Part shown: positions 1-12,757 of the stretch, one piece after another | Layout of the letters: the number at the start of each line of letters is the position of its first letter | Numbering within the stretch: position 1 is the first letter of the stretch | Assembly: GCF_001949145.1 (NCBI RefSeq) | Contig: NW_019091423.1 | Location: 172,669 to 236,668 of the forward strand | Length of the DNA stretch: 64,000 bases | Reading direction: 5' to 3' | Source: Acanthaster planci | Lineage: Eukaryota; Echinodermata; Asteroidea; Valvatida; Acanthasteridae | The notes under the pieces: generated by a model | Databases searched by the model: none | What the model saw: only the letters and a program-made list of their open reading frames with translations | What the model was told of the DNA's origin: nothing | Position numbers and translations under genes: made by a program

Positions 1-133
1 GTCTCGTCGTCTTGACAAGCCAAGATGAAGGCTTCTAGCTTGCGTTTGTCAATCCAATGCAGCCTGCCAATGATCTTGAGGGAGGCTAGCACCCACCAAG
101 AGTAGCAGACATCTGGCAACTTCTCTGGTCTCC
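1..133 (-). CDS. RABGGTB: RABGGTB exon 8 (cut by window edge)
   Basis: The acceptor is at 134-136 (cag). The exon completes the split Gly codon and encodes [19 protein letters not shown], then [19 protein letters not shown] and CQDDE. It holds zinc ligands Asp238 and Cys240. It runs off the window at position 1, so its donor is not seen. Confidence 0.95.
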
Positions 134-3100
134 CTGGGGCAATCATATCCATAATTGTCTATAATTGACTCATACACCTGTTCTAATCACATCACATTGG
201 TCTGGCTTTAGAAGGGTTTTTGTGTTCTTAACCCCTTGCTGCCGGGTGCTTTTAAAAATGCAGTGCACACATACAGGAGATTTTCAGTTTTCAAAATTCT
301 TCAAAATTCATCATTTCATTTAATGGATGTTTACATCCACACAAATGACTGTTTGGTGGCTACTTTAAGCTGACAGGCAACCTTCATTGACTCCTGAGTA
401 TTTCAGCCAGACCTGCTGCCCTGTGAAGAGAGCCCAGAATTGTGAGGTGTTACATGATTTCCTTTGTCCTCAGTGAATGCAAGCGGCGTCTTTTCAAACG
501 CGGCTGGATTAGCATGCAGCGGTGCTGTGTCGCTCATCAATAGGGCCCCGAAGCACTTTTGTCCGCGATGCTAATGCGCGGGTGCGCTACACCCAAAACA
601 GTGGTATACTGTTTAAAAACAGTGACGGATTACCTTCAAAAAATGCAAGCCGAAAAATGATGGCAATTCCCAGCAGCAGGTCTTTTGTTTCAAGTACGGT
701 CTTTTGTTACACAGACCAGGTCTTTTGTGCCATTTCGGGCACCCCGGCTCCACGTATAAACCCATGGTGCTCAAAATGAGGTTACCCGGCAGCAAGTGGT
801 TAATACACGAATTTCACATGAGAAAAGTGTCAATATAACTGGGATCAAGAATTAATTGTTCGGAAGATATTCCATACAATATACATATAATGTTCATATA
901 CTCAAAATAACCATATAAAGGAATGTTAAGACATCATTACTTCAACGACAGTATTCACACAGGATCTACACATTCAAATTACAAAAAGACTATGAATGTA
1001 TTTTTAAAAATACCTTTAACGGAAACAAAAATTAATTTGGACAGTACAAATGACAAAACACATCCATATTAAATAAGAATGATTCACATATCATGTAACG
1101 GACAAACAAGATTTGGTACTGAGTAGTCCCCAATAGATTTTCTCCTTGTATTATACTTGCTTTTTTTGGTGTGTGATCTTTTTATGTTTTTATCGACAGT
1201 AACGGAGGTTCCAATGTATTCAATCACCCAAACTCCAACATCGGGGATTCACTTTTGGTTTACTTTTCAAGGACCCAGCCACACGCTTTGTATGGGCTGA
1301 GCATACCATTGAGTCCACCAGATGGGAGTTGTCTCTCACAAAGCCACCAGCCTAGCTGGTCTGCATTGACATGATGTAGACTATCAGTGATTGCCAGCAT
1401 CCCAACACAGCAATACACCTGCACAAAGGAAGGAAAAACTAGACATTATAGCTGTGAAAATGATAAGTTGCAGAATGTTCTCCAATCTTCACGTTTCCTC
1501 CAAAAGTTGAGGGTTCCATGACGGGAATGCTCAATTTATAAGCACCAATTTCTCTCTACAAAAAAAAAGAACATGAGATACCCATTTTCCATTCACACTT
1601 TTAAAAACATGGCTTTTCGGCACAAAGGATTTTCCTGTTACCCCTGACAACTGGGATTACTGTTGCTCCGACATCACTCTTGGTACCACTTTACTGCTGA
1701 AAGGTTTCTGTACAAGTTTGCTCACAGACTGTCTTGTACTGAATCCCCAAACAATAACATTCTTACAAGAAAAATCACTGTTTAACTAATGAATATGAAA
1801 AGTTTTATGAACACAGAGACAAGGTTTCAAGGTTTATGAAACACATGAAGATATGAGGAATTACCTTAATTTGTTACATGGGTCCCTGATATTGTCCATT
1901 TGACTTGATGCTCGCCAAGCAGCAAAATAATTTGATGATACACAGCTTGTCAGAGAAATTCTCAATAAGAGAAAATATTTAAAGGAACCAGGAAATAGAA
2001 GTATTTTCATACATTTTACTAAAAATCCTTGAAATTGCATCTTTGGGTTTGAATTATTCTGATTTTTTGTTTTGTTTCACAATTTTAACCCATATTTTGA
2101 TGTTTTTTTTGTTTTTATGCTAATGAAATTTGCATATTCATGAGCAGAACTATGATGTCACCCAAGGCACTGAATCTCAATGTTGCACTGATTTGTGCAC
2201 AGAAAATTTCTAAATTTTTTTAACCACTGCTATGGCAGATTTCATTTTCTTTGGCATTTTATTGCTGTGTAAGTATATGGCAATAATCCAGCAAAAATCC
2301 TTTTCACAGAAATGTTTGCAGATAGCAAATTTGGGGTTCACACTTTGAATATGAAAACATGGAACCTGAGCCATGTCTTCCTGGATTTACATCAAAGCAA
2401 AAGCGCCCTCACTTGTCCAGAAATGCTTGGTCAATTTTTTATGTTTGAAAAAGGGCACCGTTCAGTTCACGTAACTCAAAAAAGATGTCAAACAGTCTTC
2501 ATACATGGAAGAAGAGTACAGAGGTACACAAAAAATAATTCTTAGAAAAATTCATTTCCTGGATCCTTTAAGCTGTTGAAGGTCATTTTCATGAGGCCAT
2601 TTAGTTTGGTCCCTGGCAATTCACCTGTCCTGAGTGTGATTCGGAGCCAGGCCGACAGCCAAAGCCACCATCAAAGTTCATACAGGATAGGACGTACTCC
2701 ACTGCCTTCTGTACATTGATAGCATCCAGTCTGCCCTATGTACAGGTATGTCAAACAGAAATTGCAAAGGGGTTAATGCTTCTAGTCATTACACCTCATG
2801 ACGAATTATGGGCCTAACGCACATCTTTCATTGGTCAGTGGTCAAACACATCATGAAAGTTACAGTATCCAACTCCCTGGAGACATTATGGGGAGGACTG
2901 AATGTCTACAGTGGAATGTCGCTATACCAAACTCCGCTGTACTGAACAGCGTCCTTGGCTTCCCAATAATTTGTGCACAGATCCTACCGAACACTATTCA
3001 GTTGCCGTTTATTATTCCCAAATGTCAACATGATAAAACAGTGGGTGGTTTTTTTATGTTGAAAAGTGACAAGTGGCCATTATTTCCCCAAGGATTAGAA

Positions 3101-6100
3101 GGGAAAGCCAGTAGTTGTCAATGGTATTGAATAGACACTGGTTTTGCGACTCCACATGATTGGGTGCGGAAGAAAACCGCACGTACGCGCCCGGTGGCAT
3201 TGCACTAACAATAATCTAAAGAGGGCACCGCTGATACACAAATCAACCGAAATTCGTCACAGCATGCATCAGAGATCGATCCTGAGCAGTAGTTTCACGA
3301 ATTTTAGGATAAACTTGATATCAATTTTTTGACTCAAGTTTAAATTAAAAAAAAAAATTAACAGATACATTTCTATAAAATAAACCTTAAACTTGAATGC
3401 AACGGCAAAACATCACAAAAACAGCTAGCCAAGGTATCACAAGAGGGTGCACTTCGGTTAGACAAGAGAGGGCGCTATTCAACATGGCAACGAAACATTC
3501 GGCAATAAAATTCGCTATACTGAACGACCGCTGTACCGAACATTTAGCGTGGACCCCGTCTTGTTCATTACAGCGACGTTCCACTGTATTTGGCTGGAGC
3601 CATTGAGCAGAAGTGACTTAAGATTGGCAGCTACACTCCCAACCATGCATCTATAGTGATGGCTGGTCATCTAATTACTTCAACACACTAACATCTTCAG
3701 GTTGCAAAAATGATATTAACGGGAGTCACAACGTCAACACTGGTTGTCAGTTTTGGTCAATTGATAATCAAAGTTTGTAGGCAATGTTCCAGAACAAAAC
3801 ACCAAATTCATGTTGGTTTTAGCTGAATTTGGCTGTCTTCTGAAACCAAGTACAAGGAGGTTCTGAAAATCAACCGAAACCTCAAGAGCATTACTTTTGC
3901 AAAAATCCCTTCACTCCAACCATTCTGAGTTGTACAAAGTTATGAAGAGAAAGATTTCTCACCAGTAATGCCAAGCACGCAACTGCACAAAATGAAAATC
4001 TAGTATCAACTTCCCCTGCAAGAAAAGAAAAAAAACACATGTATTTTCACATAACCGAAATAAGTACACTGAATTATTAAAAAAGGCCAAAGAATTCAGG
4101 ACACTTGGCAGCCGTGTTACAGTCCAGTCAAGGGTGAAGCCAGCTTCATGGCCTGGGGAGTTCGACTGGTGTGCCAGCAAAATTTGCATCACATGACATG
4201 AATTACAACTGCCTCAAGCAGTTGGATGATCAGTGGTTCTGTCACAATGGAGTGGACCTCTTGACAGGGAAGGGGGCTGTTTAAACTTCCTGACCTCCCT
4301 CCCCCACATCCAGCACAACTTCTTTACAAGCCCATCACTGCTCAATAGACATTCCTCTGTCACCGTTCATTGTCACTTGTGACTTACTTGTGACAGACTC
4401 AATTAAAGAACCAAATTTTGAATTCTTCCTTGTAAACCACCATCCTTTGCTCTTTATGTTGACGTGGCTTTAGTGTTTTGAAAGCATATCTGTCAACATG
4501 AACACAGGACAGCTAAACTTCAGAGTGACCTAAAGGAAAAAGCCACACTATTTTTATGTCAGCAAAGCGCACATTAGCGTGCAGTGCCAAGTCCAAGCAG
4601 GAAGTTCTGGGGTTCTAGATGCTCTCTGGTGCAATCTGAGCCTATTTTGTAGCTTTTTGCATAGAACTTATGACCAAAATAGGATCACAAAATAATTTTA
4701 CTGTACAAAGAAAATCACTCCTAGTTACTGCCAATTTTATGCTTTTCAATTTCCAACATGATACCACATCTATGTTCCATCTATATTCTTCCAATTCAAA
4801 TTAAGCAAAGCATAAGTTTTCATAAATGTATATTTCACAGCAGTCAGGTGTCAAGTTGGAAATTCAAGAGTACAAGGCCACTTTAATCCTCAATGTGCCT
4901 AGTCTCACATTAGACAGATGCCGATCAACCAATACCAAATTTACTTTGAGGGCAGCGGCCTTTCATCCAGTGACCTGTCCACCCGTCCGTTGTAAAGGCA
5001 GTGTATTTTTTGACTGGCACTTACATGTACATGTAGCTTTACATCTTTGTGTGCTGCACTATGAATACCAGGGTATCTAGATCGATACCTGTCAAATGGC
5101 CCTGTGTGCTGCCATTTATTAGTCGGGGAACCAGACTACTTTTTCCATTGCATCGCACGCATGAGCAGTTTAACCTCTGCTCCAGCTGTTTTGAATATTA
5201 TTAATAAAGAAAAGTTTGAAAAACCATAATTTTTGACTAAAATTCTTAATTTGGTATCAACATTGAAATATTGTAATCCCTCTGCCAAAATTGGAATGGG
5301 TGGCAGGTACAAAAGCTGCATGAGACTTGCCCATTATTCTTTTGTCTGTCTGATGGCAAGCCGCGGTTCTGCCAACAACTTGTGGGCAAAACTGAGGCCA
5401 CTGAACACTTTCTTCGCCCCCCAAAAAGTTTTGAATCTCATTTCCTGTTCCTCTACCAATAAATTAACCCTGGTCTGGCTGAGACGTCACTGCCAAATGT
5501 AAACCTTCCATTTAGTGGGTGCAACACTTACCCCACTTGTCACCGATGAATGAACCATCATCTTGCTCTAGTCCTTTGACATATTCTACTACTTTGTCAA
5601 CATTGATGACATCCACAGAATCAAAGATGATTAAAATCTGAGAAACAAGGGAAAGAGAAATTAAGAGTTAAGTTATGGATATCTGCTACAGTCAGTAAGA
5701 CCCGGTCTAGACACCATGCCACTGCCATATCAAACTGAGATGATTGAAACTTTACAAAATTATGTACGGCATTATCAGTGCTTCTGGAATCATTTCGCTT
5801 GGCAAATTGAGTTCAGCATGGAAGCATCTTTGGCTACACAGGATCTATCGTACAATAACCATTCTCGACAGCGGTGGTACAGCAAATGCATGTAACCTGA
5901 TTTAACGGTGGACAGTTCATCATTTCACATTGTAGCTTCGTAAGATATAGGAAATTGACAAACTAGGCTTTACAACCTACATGTACATACATATACATGT
6001 AATTTGTAAACTTCCAATACCAAACGGAGCTAACATAAACCAAATTCAAAATAAACCCTTGGTTTCAACTGTAACTCATACATGTTTGTTTGCTATTACA

Positions 6101-9100
6101 ATTTCAGGCATCCCTTAACCCCTTCCCGCCGGGAGGCGGTTAGACACGCCGTAAAAATTGAGATCCTCAGCCCGCTTTTCAGCTATTATTCTCGGCCCAC
6201 GCTCGAGCAAACACGGTGAACGAAGAGAGACCCTGGCTCTTGTATATTTGGTAATAGGTCTTTAAGTGTAGCCCAGAAATGAAAACACCGAATTTGCATC
6301 ATAATGACCAGCTTCACAATAGTCCCCACTTTGAAAAGAGGCAACGGGTATGTGGAAGCTTAAGTAGAGCTGCAAGCCACCGAACAATCAGCCTTTTCAC
6401 CGTGTAATTCAAAGCATGCAGAGCACGCAGGGCCACAAACCGAGAATTTGCGGTTTGGCAGGTGGCCTTCGTGGCAAAGCAAGGCTGGAATTCTTGGAGT
6501 CGGCTTTCGGAAAGAAATTCCCATCGTCAAGGGGTTAAAATGTTCATCGGTACACTGTATATGTGTACCACCATCTTTTATATATGTGAACAAGGCAATG
6601 TTCCAGCAAGCATTTGCTACCTACATGTAGGCGACAGTTCACAAAGCACATGCATAGTGACTGTCCTTAGAACTGTTAATAACTCATGTGTGTTTGACTT
6701 TTTATATAGATCCTTGCACCTGCATCTTGTAACAGCAAAAACAGCGACTGACACAGGACAGTGGATGGACTGGTTGAGAATTTGGCTCTAGATTATAAAT
6801 ATGTATGAGGAATGGTAAGACGCACTCTTGTCTTGCAAAGTACAATGCTTGAATGCACGTGGCTAAATATCATTGAGGAAAGAATGGCCAATAGAAACGT
6901 ATCAATACACAACCACACATGTACATTTGACTATCGAGACTACAATTGAAGTTTGACACACAGAGCAACTGTCATTCTCCTACGACACTTACTTTCAATT
7001 AAGTTCGGCTCAGCAATAGAGGGATTTCACATTAGCACCGTCTGCGCATATCTGCATCGAAACTGAGGCTCTCTGTGTTGAACTTGATCGCGTGCGCCCG
7101 CGGAGTCCACACAGTACATGGAGTATTTGGTTCGTAAGTGTGACGCCACTTCAGTTTAAACCACGCCCACTGCACAACATACACGACTATCGCAGGTACG
7201 TTAGTTCGCGGTCAATTGTCCTTATATTTTCTTTTGATTTCACATGTCGAGTCATCCTGAAAAACTCTTCCACAAAAATTTGCAGCCTGAAAAGTCTGAA
7301 TTTGACATACCTCTATGTATTTTGTGTCTTAACTCCTTACTTTCAATCATCTGATCGTATTAAGAATTGAAGCTGACACATACAGCCTCGTTTTCAAATG
7401 CGGAAGTGCGCAGATCAACGCTAAAAGCGTCGTATTGGGATCCCTCTATAGACAGTTTCTAAACTGAGTCTTACTTAGCCACTTTTGTTTTCTTTGTTTT
7501 TTTGTTGTTATTTTGGATGGTTTTTTTGGGGGGGAGACTTACCTGTAATGCACTCAACGTGTATAGCAAATGAGGGTCGTGGTTGACACTGGCCCCAAAA
7601 CCTCCGCATTCATGCTGACAGCTGATGACAAAGTCGACAATCTCCTGCTGGGCCATGGCATCTAGGTGCTTCATCAAGTCCATGACTGTGATGCCCCAGT
7701 AGATTCCACTCATACGCAGGTATTCTGTCATGACATACTCCTAGAATAGATGGGGCAAAAGGAGGTTGGCAAGAAACATTGCCCACTGTCAGGATATCAA
7801 AGTTTTTTTTTTTTCTGAAGGGCCACAAAAAATCAAGCTGCTTAACCAAGGCCAAGACAGTAATGATACCCCAGCATAAGCCACTCCTGTGAAGACACAT
7901 GGACTGCACTGTCAGATACAACAAAGGGGGCAACTGTCACACCATAAGAATAACTGAAGCTGTTTATGTCAAAAATTCACTGTTATTTTGGAGTTGAAAA
8001 TCTGACTCCAGGTTGCACATAAATTAATTTGGGGGAGATGTATTGCACAATGTACCAGGTACATGTACACTGAAATGCATTTTAGACCTCAAATACAAGA
8101 TTATATATCACCCAAAGTACACAGAAGTTACATATTTAGAAGGAAAGCCCTTTTTGACATGTAAATAAGAAAGTTCTGGTACCAGTGAGTCCAGGAACAT
8201 CCAGTGTACATTCTTGCTCTTTCTATTGCTTGTAAACCCCACTCAGTTGTTTCCAATAGTCCATGCCATAAAAGTATCAGACACTTGATTTCCTGGGATC
8301 AAACATGCATGGAGGAAAAAGTAATTTGTCTTACATAGTCATCTTTCTTGGAACCATAGCTGGCAATGTACTCTACGTGTTTGTCCAGTAACAGTGTGTT
8401 GGGAGCATCCGGCTTGAGCGTCACATCTTTGATTGGGGTTCCCTGTGGTACATGTATAATAGAATATAAAAGAATATCGGGAAAAGTACAGTACATGTGG
8501 GCAGCAGACAGGGTAAAAGGGACCTGAACTAGAAGGGGGCTGAGCTGGGGGGAGGGAACAGATTGGCAAAGATTAATGTTCTTAGTATGCTATATTAAAG
8601 TTCTGGCGGCTGGGGTCGCTACAGCTTACGAGAATACATGCAATGCACCTACATGTGTGAGGCAATTGGCTAGCAACTGTAGTCATGGCATGTGTGTGTT
8701 GACCATGGCCACAGTACTTTTTGATGCAGTCCAAGACAGCATGGAAATTTTACATGTGTTTTTCCTTTCGCAGGTATCGGTAGCTATGCATTTGAGATAC
8801 ACAAAACCAGAAAAAATTCCTGTAGTCGGATAGGTGAACTGTTGATTGCAATGCCGTGAGATACATTTATTCCAATCCATGGCGCACGGACCAATCAATG
8901 CACACAGTTCGATCGTCAAGTGCTAACTTGGCCAATACACAGGGTTAAACTTAACCTTGCCCGGAGACCAATTACAGCGGCCAGGATTGAGCATGCAAGT
9001 TTTCATTTCCAAGCGCAGCTTCTTTTGTTTCTATGGTCAAAATTTGTGCAACGTCCAAAGTTTGTGTGAGCATGACTGTCAGTAGAGATGTACATCACAA

Positions 9101-10190
9101 CTCAGAGGCTGTCTCTAAATTCGGAGAAGTCCCTTTATCTGGAGAAAACACCAGCCCCCCGAAAGAGAGAATGTCTCCTTAAAAGGGGACTTTTTTAAAA
9201 GTGGGCTTGGGTCAAAAATATCTACATGTACATGCTATTGTTATTTTTTTCTCCCATATTTTCTATTCATATTCACTTATTTAAGTTGTTTTTCATGAAC
9301 TTTGTGCCATGTCACTTGATTAACTATATGTTAAGGATTGATATTCAAAAAAATTGTTCTGATGCAGTCTTTTTCCTGCCCTGTCTGTCCCATTGCAGAC
9401 TTCTGCTTGCAATTCTAGAAGTAAACGGTAGAATTGTTTTTTAACCCCTTCGCGACGGATGACGGTAAAAGCCGCCGTAAAATTTAGATCCTCAGCCCAC
9501 TTTTCAGCTATTATTCTCGGCCCACGCTTGAGCGAACACAGTGACCTAGCTAGCTCTAGACATTGCAAGATTTACAGAATGTGGGCCGAGCTTGGAGGCC
9601 ATCTCACGCATGCGCAAATGCGTACTACCGCACAAACGTAGATCATTCACGAATCGCGACGGAAAGCGTGGAGTTTCGCAGAATTTTCTGCAAAATACAT
9701 TGTCCGCAGGCATATTTAGGCCTAGTAATTTCATCACAGCATGGAATTCGGGACTTGCACTTGTGAACGACATTTGAGCAAGCTAGCATGGCTAGCTGTC
9801 TTCGTCAAGTAAAAATGTGAGAAAAAATTGTTGAAAAAATTTCGCATAGTAGGAGGATACCCTGGACTGGTAGATGTCGTCCAACCTGGGCTAGGGTCCA
9901 AGTTAAATGGACTATACAACATAACACCCTCCATGAACACATTATGAACACTTAATTCGATTTGAACATGTTGAACAGGCACGACAGGTTTTTAAGTTGA
10001 ACATGTTAAAAGCATTTTTCTATCATTTTTCCTATTCTTCTCGGATAATGAGTGAAATTTCATCCCATTCCCTTCAATTTTAGAATAATCTTACAGTTAA
10101 AGTATTCTTTCATAAAGTTTCAACACTTACCATCCCGGCCCGCGAGCTGATGTTTTCACGTTTCTTCCAAAGCCGATGTCATATCAGCAC
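1..10190 (-). CDS. RABGGTB: Rab geranylgeranyltransferase beta subunit (join of 8 exons; 3' end off window)
   Basis: Catalytic beta subunit of Rab GGTase (GGTase II), which with the alpha subunit and Rab escort protein attaches geranylgeranyl groups to the C-terminal cysteines of Rab GTPases in the cytosol. Coding exons on the minus strand, in order: 10131-10133 (start codon only), 8335-8442, 7543-7740, 5532-5637, 3963-4015, 2625-2735, 1307-1418 and 1-133. All junctions are GT/AG and the phases fit. The joined product matches the vertebrate protein closely: [83 protein letters not shown] and [18 protein letters not shown]. The zinc ligands Asp238 and Cys240 fall at the mammalian numbering; the third ligand (His290 in mammals) and about 55 C-terminal residues lie beyond position 1. 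I am very sure of the family and moderately sure of the first exon's 5' limit. Confidence 0.96.
232..799. mobile_element. TTAA-flanked MITE, copy 1 (family T1)
   Basis: A 568-bp non-autonomous element bounded by TTAA at 228-231 and 800-803. Its termini are inverted copies of about 16 bp (CCCCTTGCTGCCGGGT on the left, the complement of ACCCGGCAGCAAGTGG on the right). The interior matches 34079-34649 in opposite orientation, which supports the ends. TTAA duplication is typical of piggyBac and Kolobok transposons; which of the two cannot be told without a transposase. Confidence 0.85.
800..1306. other. RABGGTB intron 7, remainder
   Basis: AT-rich intronic sequence. I see no ORF or repeat of note. 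Confidence 0.6.
1307..1418 (-). CDS. RABGGTB: RABGGTB exon 7
   Basis: This 112-bp exon runs from phase 0 to phase 1, with acceptor tgtgcag and donor gtatgc. It encodes [18 protein letters not shown], then [17 protein letters not shown]. Confidence 0.95.
2115..2280 (+). repeat. Dispersed ~150-bp repeat, copy 1 (family K)
   Basis: The segment around ttcatgagcagaactatgat, through tcaatgttgcactgatttgt, reappears diverged at about 25045-25200 and 34788-34935. It lies in RABGGTB intron 6. No coding potential or clear ends are seen; the rest of intron 6 (1419-2624) shows nothing else. Confidence 0.6.
2625..2735 (-). CDS. RABGGTB: RABGGTB exon 6
   Basis: This 111-bp exon is phase 0/0. It encodes [18 protein letters not shown], then [19 protein letters not shown], one of the glycine-rich turns lining the lipid-binding funnel. 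Confidence 0.96.
2909..3586. mobile_element. pogo/Tigger-like MITE with TA duplication
   Basis: A 678-bp element in RABGGTB intron 5, bounded by TA at 2907-2908 and 3587-3588. Inverted ends read CAGTGGAATGTCGCTATA on the left and CAGTGGAACGTCGCTGTA when the right end is complemented. CAGTGGAA-type termini with a TA duplication are characteristic of the pogo/Tigger branch of Tc1/mariner. No transposase remains. Confidence 0.8.
3963..4015 (-). CDS. RABGGTB: RABGGTB exon 5
   Basis: A small 53-bp exon, phase 1 to 0, with acceptor ttgcag and donor gtgaga. It encodes [18 protein letters not shown], a near-exact match to the conserved [12 protein letters not shown] motif. Confidence 0.95.
4016..5531. 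other. RABGGTB intron 4
   Basis: About 1.5 kb of intron. Only scattered ACATGT palindromes (for example near 5026-5036) are seen; no supported feature. Confidence 0.6.
5532..5637 (-). CDS. RABGGTB: RABGGTB exon 4
   Basis: This 106-bp exon runs from phase 0 to phase 1, with acceptor tctcag and donor gtaagt. It encodes [18 protein letters not shown] followed by [12 protein letters not shown], matching the vertebrate segment with QKEDGSFAGDIWG. Confidence 0.95.
6119..6534. mobile_element. TTAA-flanked MITE (family T2)
   Basis: A 416-bp element in RABGGTB intron 3, with TTAA at 6115-6118 and 6535-6538. The left end CCCCTTCCCGCCGGGA and the complemented right end CCCCTTGACGATGGG form a short imperfect inverted repeat. 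Its left 100 bp (gatcctcagcccgcttttca and onward) is repeated at 9445-9545. It shares the terminal CCCCTT with family T1. Confidence 0.7.
7543..7740 (-). CDS. RABGGTB: RABGGTB exon 3 (residues 38-103)
   Basis: This 198-bp exon is phase 0/0, with acceptor ttctag and donor gtaagt. It encodes [18 protein letters not shown], then the first prenyltransferase alpha-alpha repeat with [11 protein letters not shown] and [13 protein letters not shown]. Confidence 0.97.
7741..8334. other. RABGGTB intron 2
   Basis: About 0.6 kb of intron with nothing recognisable beyond splice signals. Confidence 0.6.
8335..8442 (-). CDS. RABGGTB: RABGGTB exon 2 (residues 2-37)
   Basis: This 108-bp exon is phase 0 at both ends, with acceptor ccacag and donor gtaaga. 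It encodes GTPIKDV, then [11 protein letters not shown] and [12 protein letters not shown], the conserved N-terminal helix region. Confidence 0.95.
9441..9545 (+). mobile_element. Left end of a family T2 MITE
   Basis: The segment begins TTAACCCCTTCGCGACGG and continues with a close copy of 6160-6220 (gatcctcagcccacttttca, then attattctcggcccacgctt). No matching right terminus was found, so the copy is partial or diverged. It sits in RABGGTB intron 1 (8443-10130), which otherwise holds only the short element at 9858-9896. Confidence 0.6.
9858..9896 (+). repeat. Short ATACCCTGGAC element, copy 1 (family H)
   Basis: A 39-bp unit opening ATACCCTGGAC and closing GTCCAACCTGGGCTAGGG. The same opening and closing words flank different centres at 38042-38098 (opposite strand) and 40538-40592, so this is a recurring short element and not chance. 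Confidence 0.55.
10131..10190 (-). CDS. RABGGTB: RABGGTB exon 1 (5'UTR plus ATG only)
   Basis: The first coding exon carries only the start codon (10133-10131), followed at once by a GTAAGT donor (10130-10125). Joining it to exon 2 gives M-G-T-P-x-K-D-V, the N-terminus known from vertebrates. Everything above 10133 in this entry is 5'UTR; its upper limit is a guess because the transcription start cannot be read. Confidence 0.75.
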
Positions 10191-10272
10191 TCCTCATAAC
10201 ACTGGACACAAGTAGGCCTACTACTATATAACTAGCAAGTGAAAAAGGGGACCCGACTAATTCCAGTAACAG

Positions 10273-10288
10273 CCACAAGGGGGCGCTA
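10273..10288 (+). promoter_or_regulatory. CTCF-like site upstream of RABGGTB
   Basis: CCACAAGGGGGCGCTA matches the bilaterian CTCF core (CCASNAGRKGGCGC) at every defined position. It lies about 140 bp upstream of the RABGGTB start codon. The match is seen; binding is inferred. Confidence 0.5.
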
Positions 10289-10299
10289 TGTCAAACTAT

Positions 10300-12634
10300 T
10301 CGCATTATTGTGTTCGATCTTACATATATGTACCTGTAGGCTGCATGTATCATGTAAACCGTTTTATCCGGTCGAACAAAACATGGAGGAAGGAACACTT
10401 GGGTTTTGATTTAATTAAATTTGGAAGTCAGTCGTATTTATTGTAATTCAGTAATGATGAGTACATAGGGGCAGACGTGAGATCTTTCACAGAGTGTCTG
10501 AATCAGACAGTGTCAATTTGAAACCTAAATATTCCCGGTACCTTTCCACTAGCAAATTAAAGCCCTTCATCGTACCTCCAACGTAAAGCTGCGGTTAGGA
10601 AGTCCCCTCCCCACTACCAAAAGAGATGTACCCCAAATATGACCAATTCAAGGGGCAAATGGGTTGGAAATGAGTCCACAAGACTGAGGGAAAGGCAGGA
10701 ATTTATAGGATCCGTTACACTCCCTGCAGTAGGACCGTGAGTAATTCACAAGCAATACACAGTTGATACTGAGAGAATATGAAACACCCTTTTCTATTTG
10801 AACTCAAGCCAAATAATCTTTCCTTCTCCAGTGATCATCTCAAGACCTACATTCTAGATCTTAACAAAATCATACCAACCCAGTCTTTGAACAATACTCA
10901 TAGCTGTGACAGTGCTTGTAGACAATCTGTACTCCAGCTAGAAATACATGGCTAATTATACAACCCAAACCACTGAGCAATCTTTTATCAAATATAAACC
11001 CTTTCCTTTGAAGCCAGCAGTTCAAAAACAAATGAAAACTAATCCAATCAGACGACAAGACTTGTAGATTTTCAAGAGTTGTTCTCTTTATTAAAAAATT
11101 GCCTTGCCAATTACAGACATATCAACCCTGTACATTTAGCCCCCACTTCCTACAAGGACACATTCTTCTGGTTTTTGCAGGATCACTGTCACAATTTAGA
11201 ACTGCAATGTTTTAATATAAAATATATCAGTCAACTTTTTTATCCAAATGAATAATACAAACTGCATTAAAACAATCCTTGCTTAGGAACTTTCGATTCT
11301 TTTTTTTGTCTTAAGAATTATACATACATGTACTTGGGTAAATATACACATAATTTCCTCCGTTTCATGTGTTCAAACATCAAAGTTTTCAAATTTAAAC
11401 CAAAGTAAGTCTTATAAGAACTCACCTTGGGCAGAATGCCGACTTTACAGAAACATTATTCAGCTAACGTACTGAAGAGTTTTGTCAATGCTACCATGCA
11501 AGCAGACTGCACAGGGGGTTCAGCACAATATTGCAGTAACATTGTAGTAACTTCCTGGTTGTATGCCTAGCAATGAAAATTCGTTCCTAGAGGTGTTAAC
11601 AGGTATTTTTGGAACCAGGTATCCATTCTATGTTTAAAATACTGGGTACCCTTAAAATCTACACAACACTAACAAACGGCATTGCGTGAAATATCCCATA
11701 ACCAGCGGACCATGTGCCTGAACATGAACATGGGCTCTTCCAATGTATGAACATTCAAGAGGGGAATCTCCCCCACCATTTTATTGAACCAAATTGTTAC
11801 CTTCAGTTTGTAACAAAAAGTAGTTGTGTCTAGTCTCTGAACCGCAGTTAAATCTGTAGGACTGGGTTTTTGAGTAGCACAGTGATATTTCAGCAAAATT
11901 CTTCCCTTTGCTATTATACTTAAGTTCACATTCATACATTTTACATGTACCGTACTGTACAGTATGTGCGGATTTTTTCTTTCTTTTTACGGGTACCCAG
12001 CCTGAAAAAATGAAACTTGGTTTTGATATCGACGGGCGGATACCCGGGAAAGGCCTATTAGTTCCACTTCATGGCGCAAAAAATCTTGTGCAGTACGTTT
12101 GTTAATAAAAAATGCACAAAATTGACCTCTGAAGTTTGATAAAAGGAAACAGAGTTTGTTTCTAATGGCTACAGACATTTGAGTACGTATAACTCTTTGA
12201 CACAAAACAAGATTTTTCAGATTGGAACATGCAACTTCCTAACCAAAATCTCAAAATTGTAAAATCAGTTTTACATTTAAAGAAAAAAATCATAAAATTT
12301 ATATAGAAGTAAATTAAGGATCAAATTTAAATCCTAGATACATGTATGTCACTTCGTAGTGAAACCAACGACATATTTTGTATTCAAAGTTGTACCACGC
12401 ACTGTACGTACACAGTGTTCTTCCAGTAACACTGATATTTTGTACTTGTGTAGTACACTAGAGCCTGCCATGATCAGCACTCAAATATACTCAGATCTAT
12501 TGCTGCAAGTTTAATCAATTCATAAAATTCCTTATCCAGGGCACATGTACATCCAAAATTATAAACTTGCTAGTAAGGACCCAGACGTACATGTACCGAA
12601 AAGAAGACAACCATGGAAAGTCATAAAATACATG
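10300..12634. other. Intergenic, upstream of RABGGTB
   Basis: No ORF, RNA gene or repeat array is supported here. The sequence is AT-rich, with isolated ACATGTA words. Confidence 0.55.
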
Positions 12635-12757
12635 TAAATCATCCACAACAACCATGATCAGAGTATAAATCATCCAACAATCAAAATCAGAAAATAAATC
12701 ATCCACAACAATCACTATCAGAGAATAAATAACCCACAACAGTTAAAATTAGAAAAA
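12635..12757. repeat. Four-copy 30/31-bp tandem repeat
   Basis: Units start with taaat at 12635, 12665, 12695 and 12726 and share taaatcatccacaaca followed by an atcaga block. The copies are imperfect. Confidence 0.8.

Noticed and set aside
8339-8569. Overlapping frames around RABGGTB exon 2
   Set aside because: Out-of-frame readings of the exon and its intron flank.
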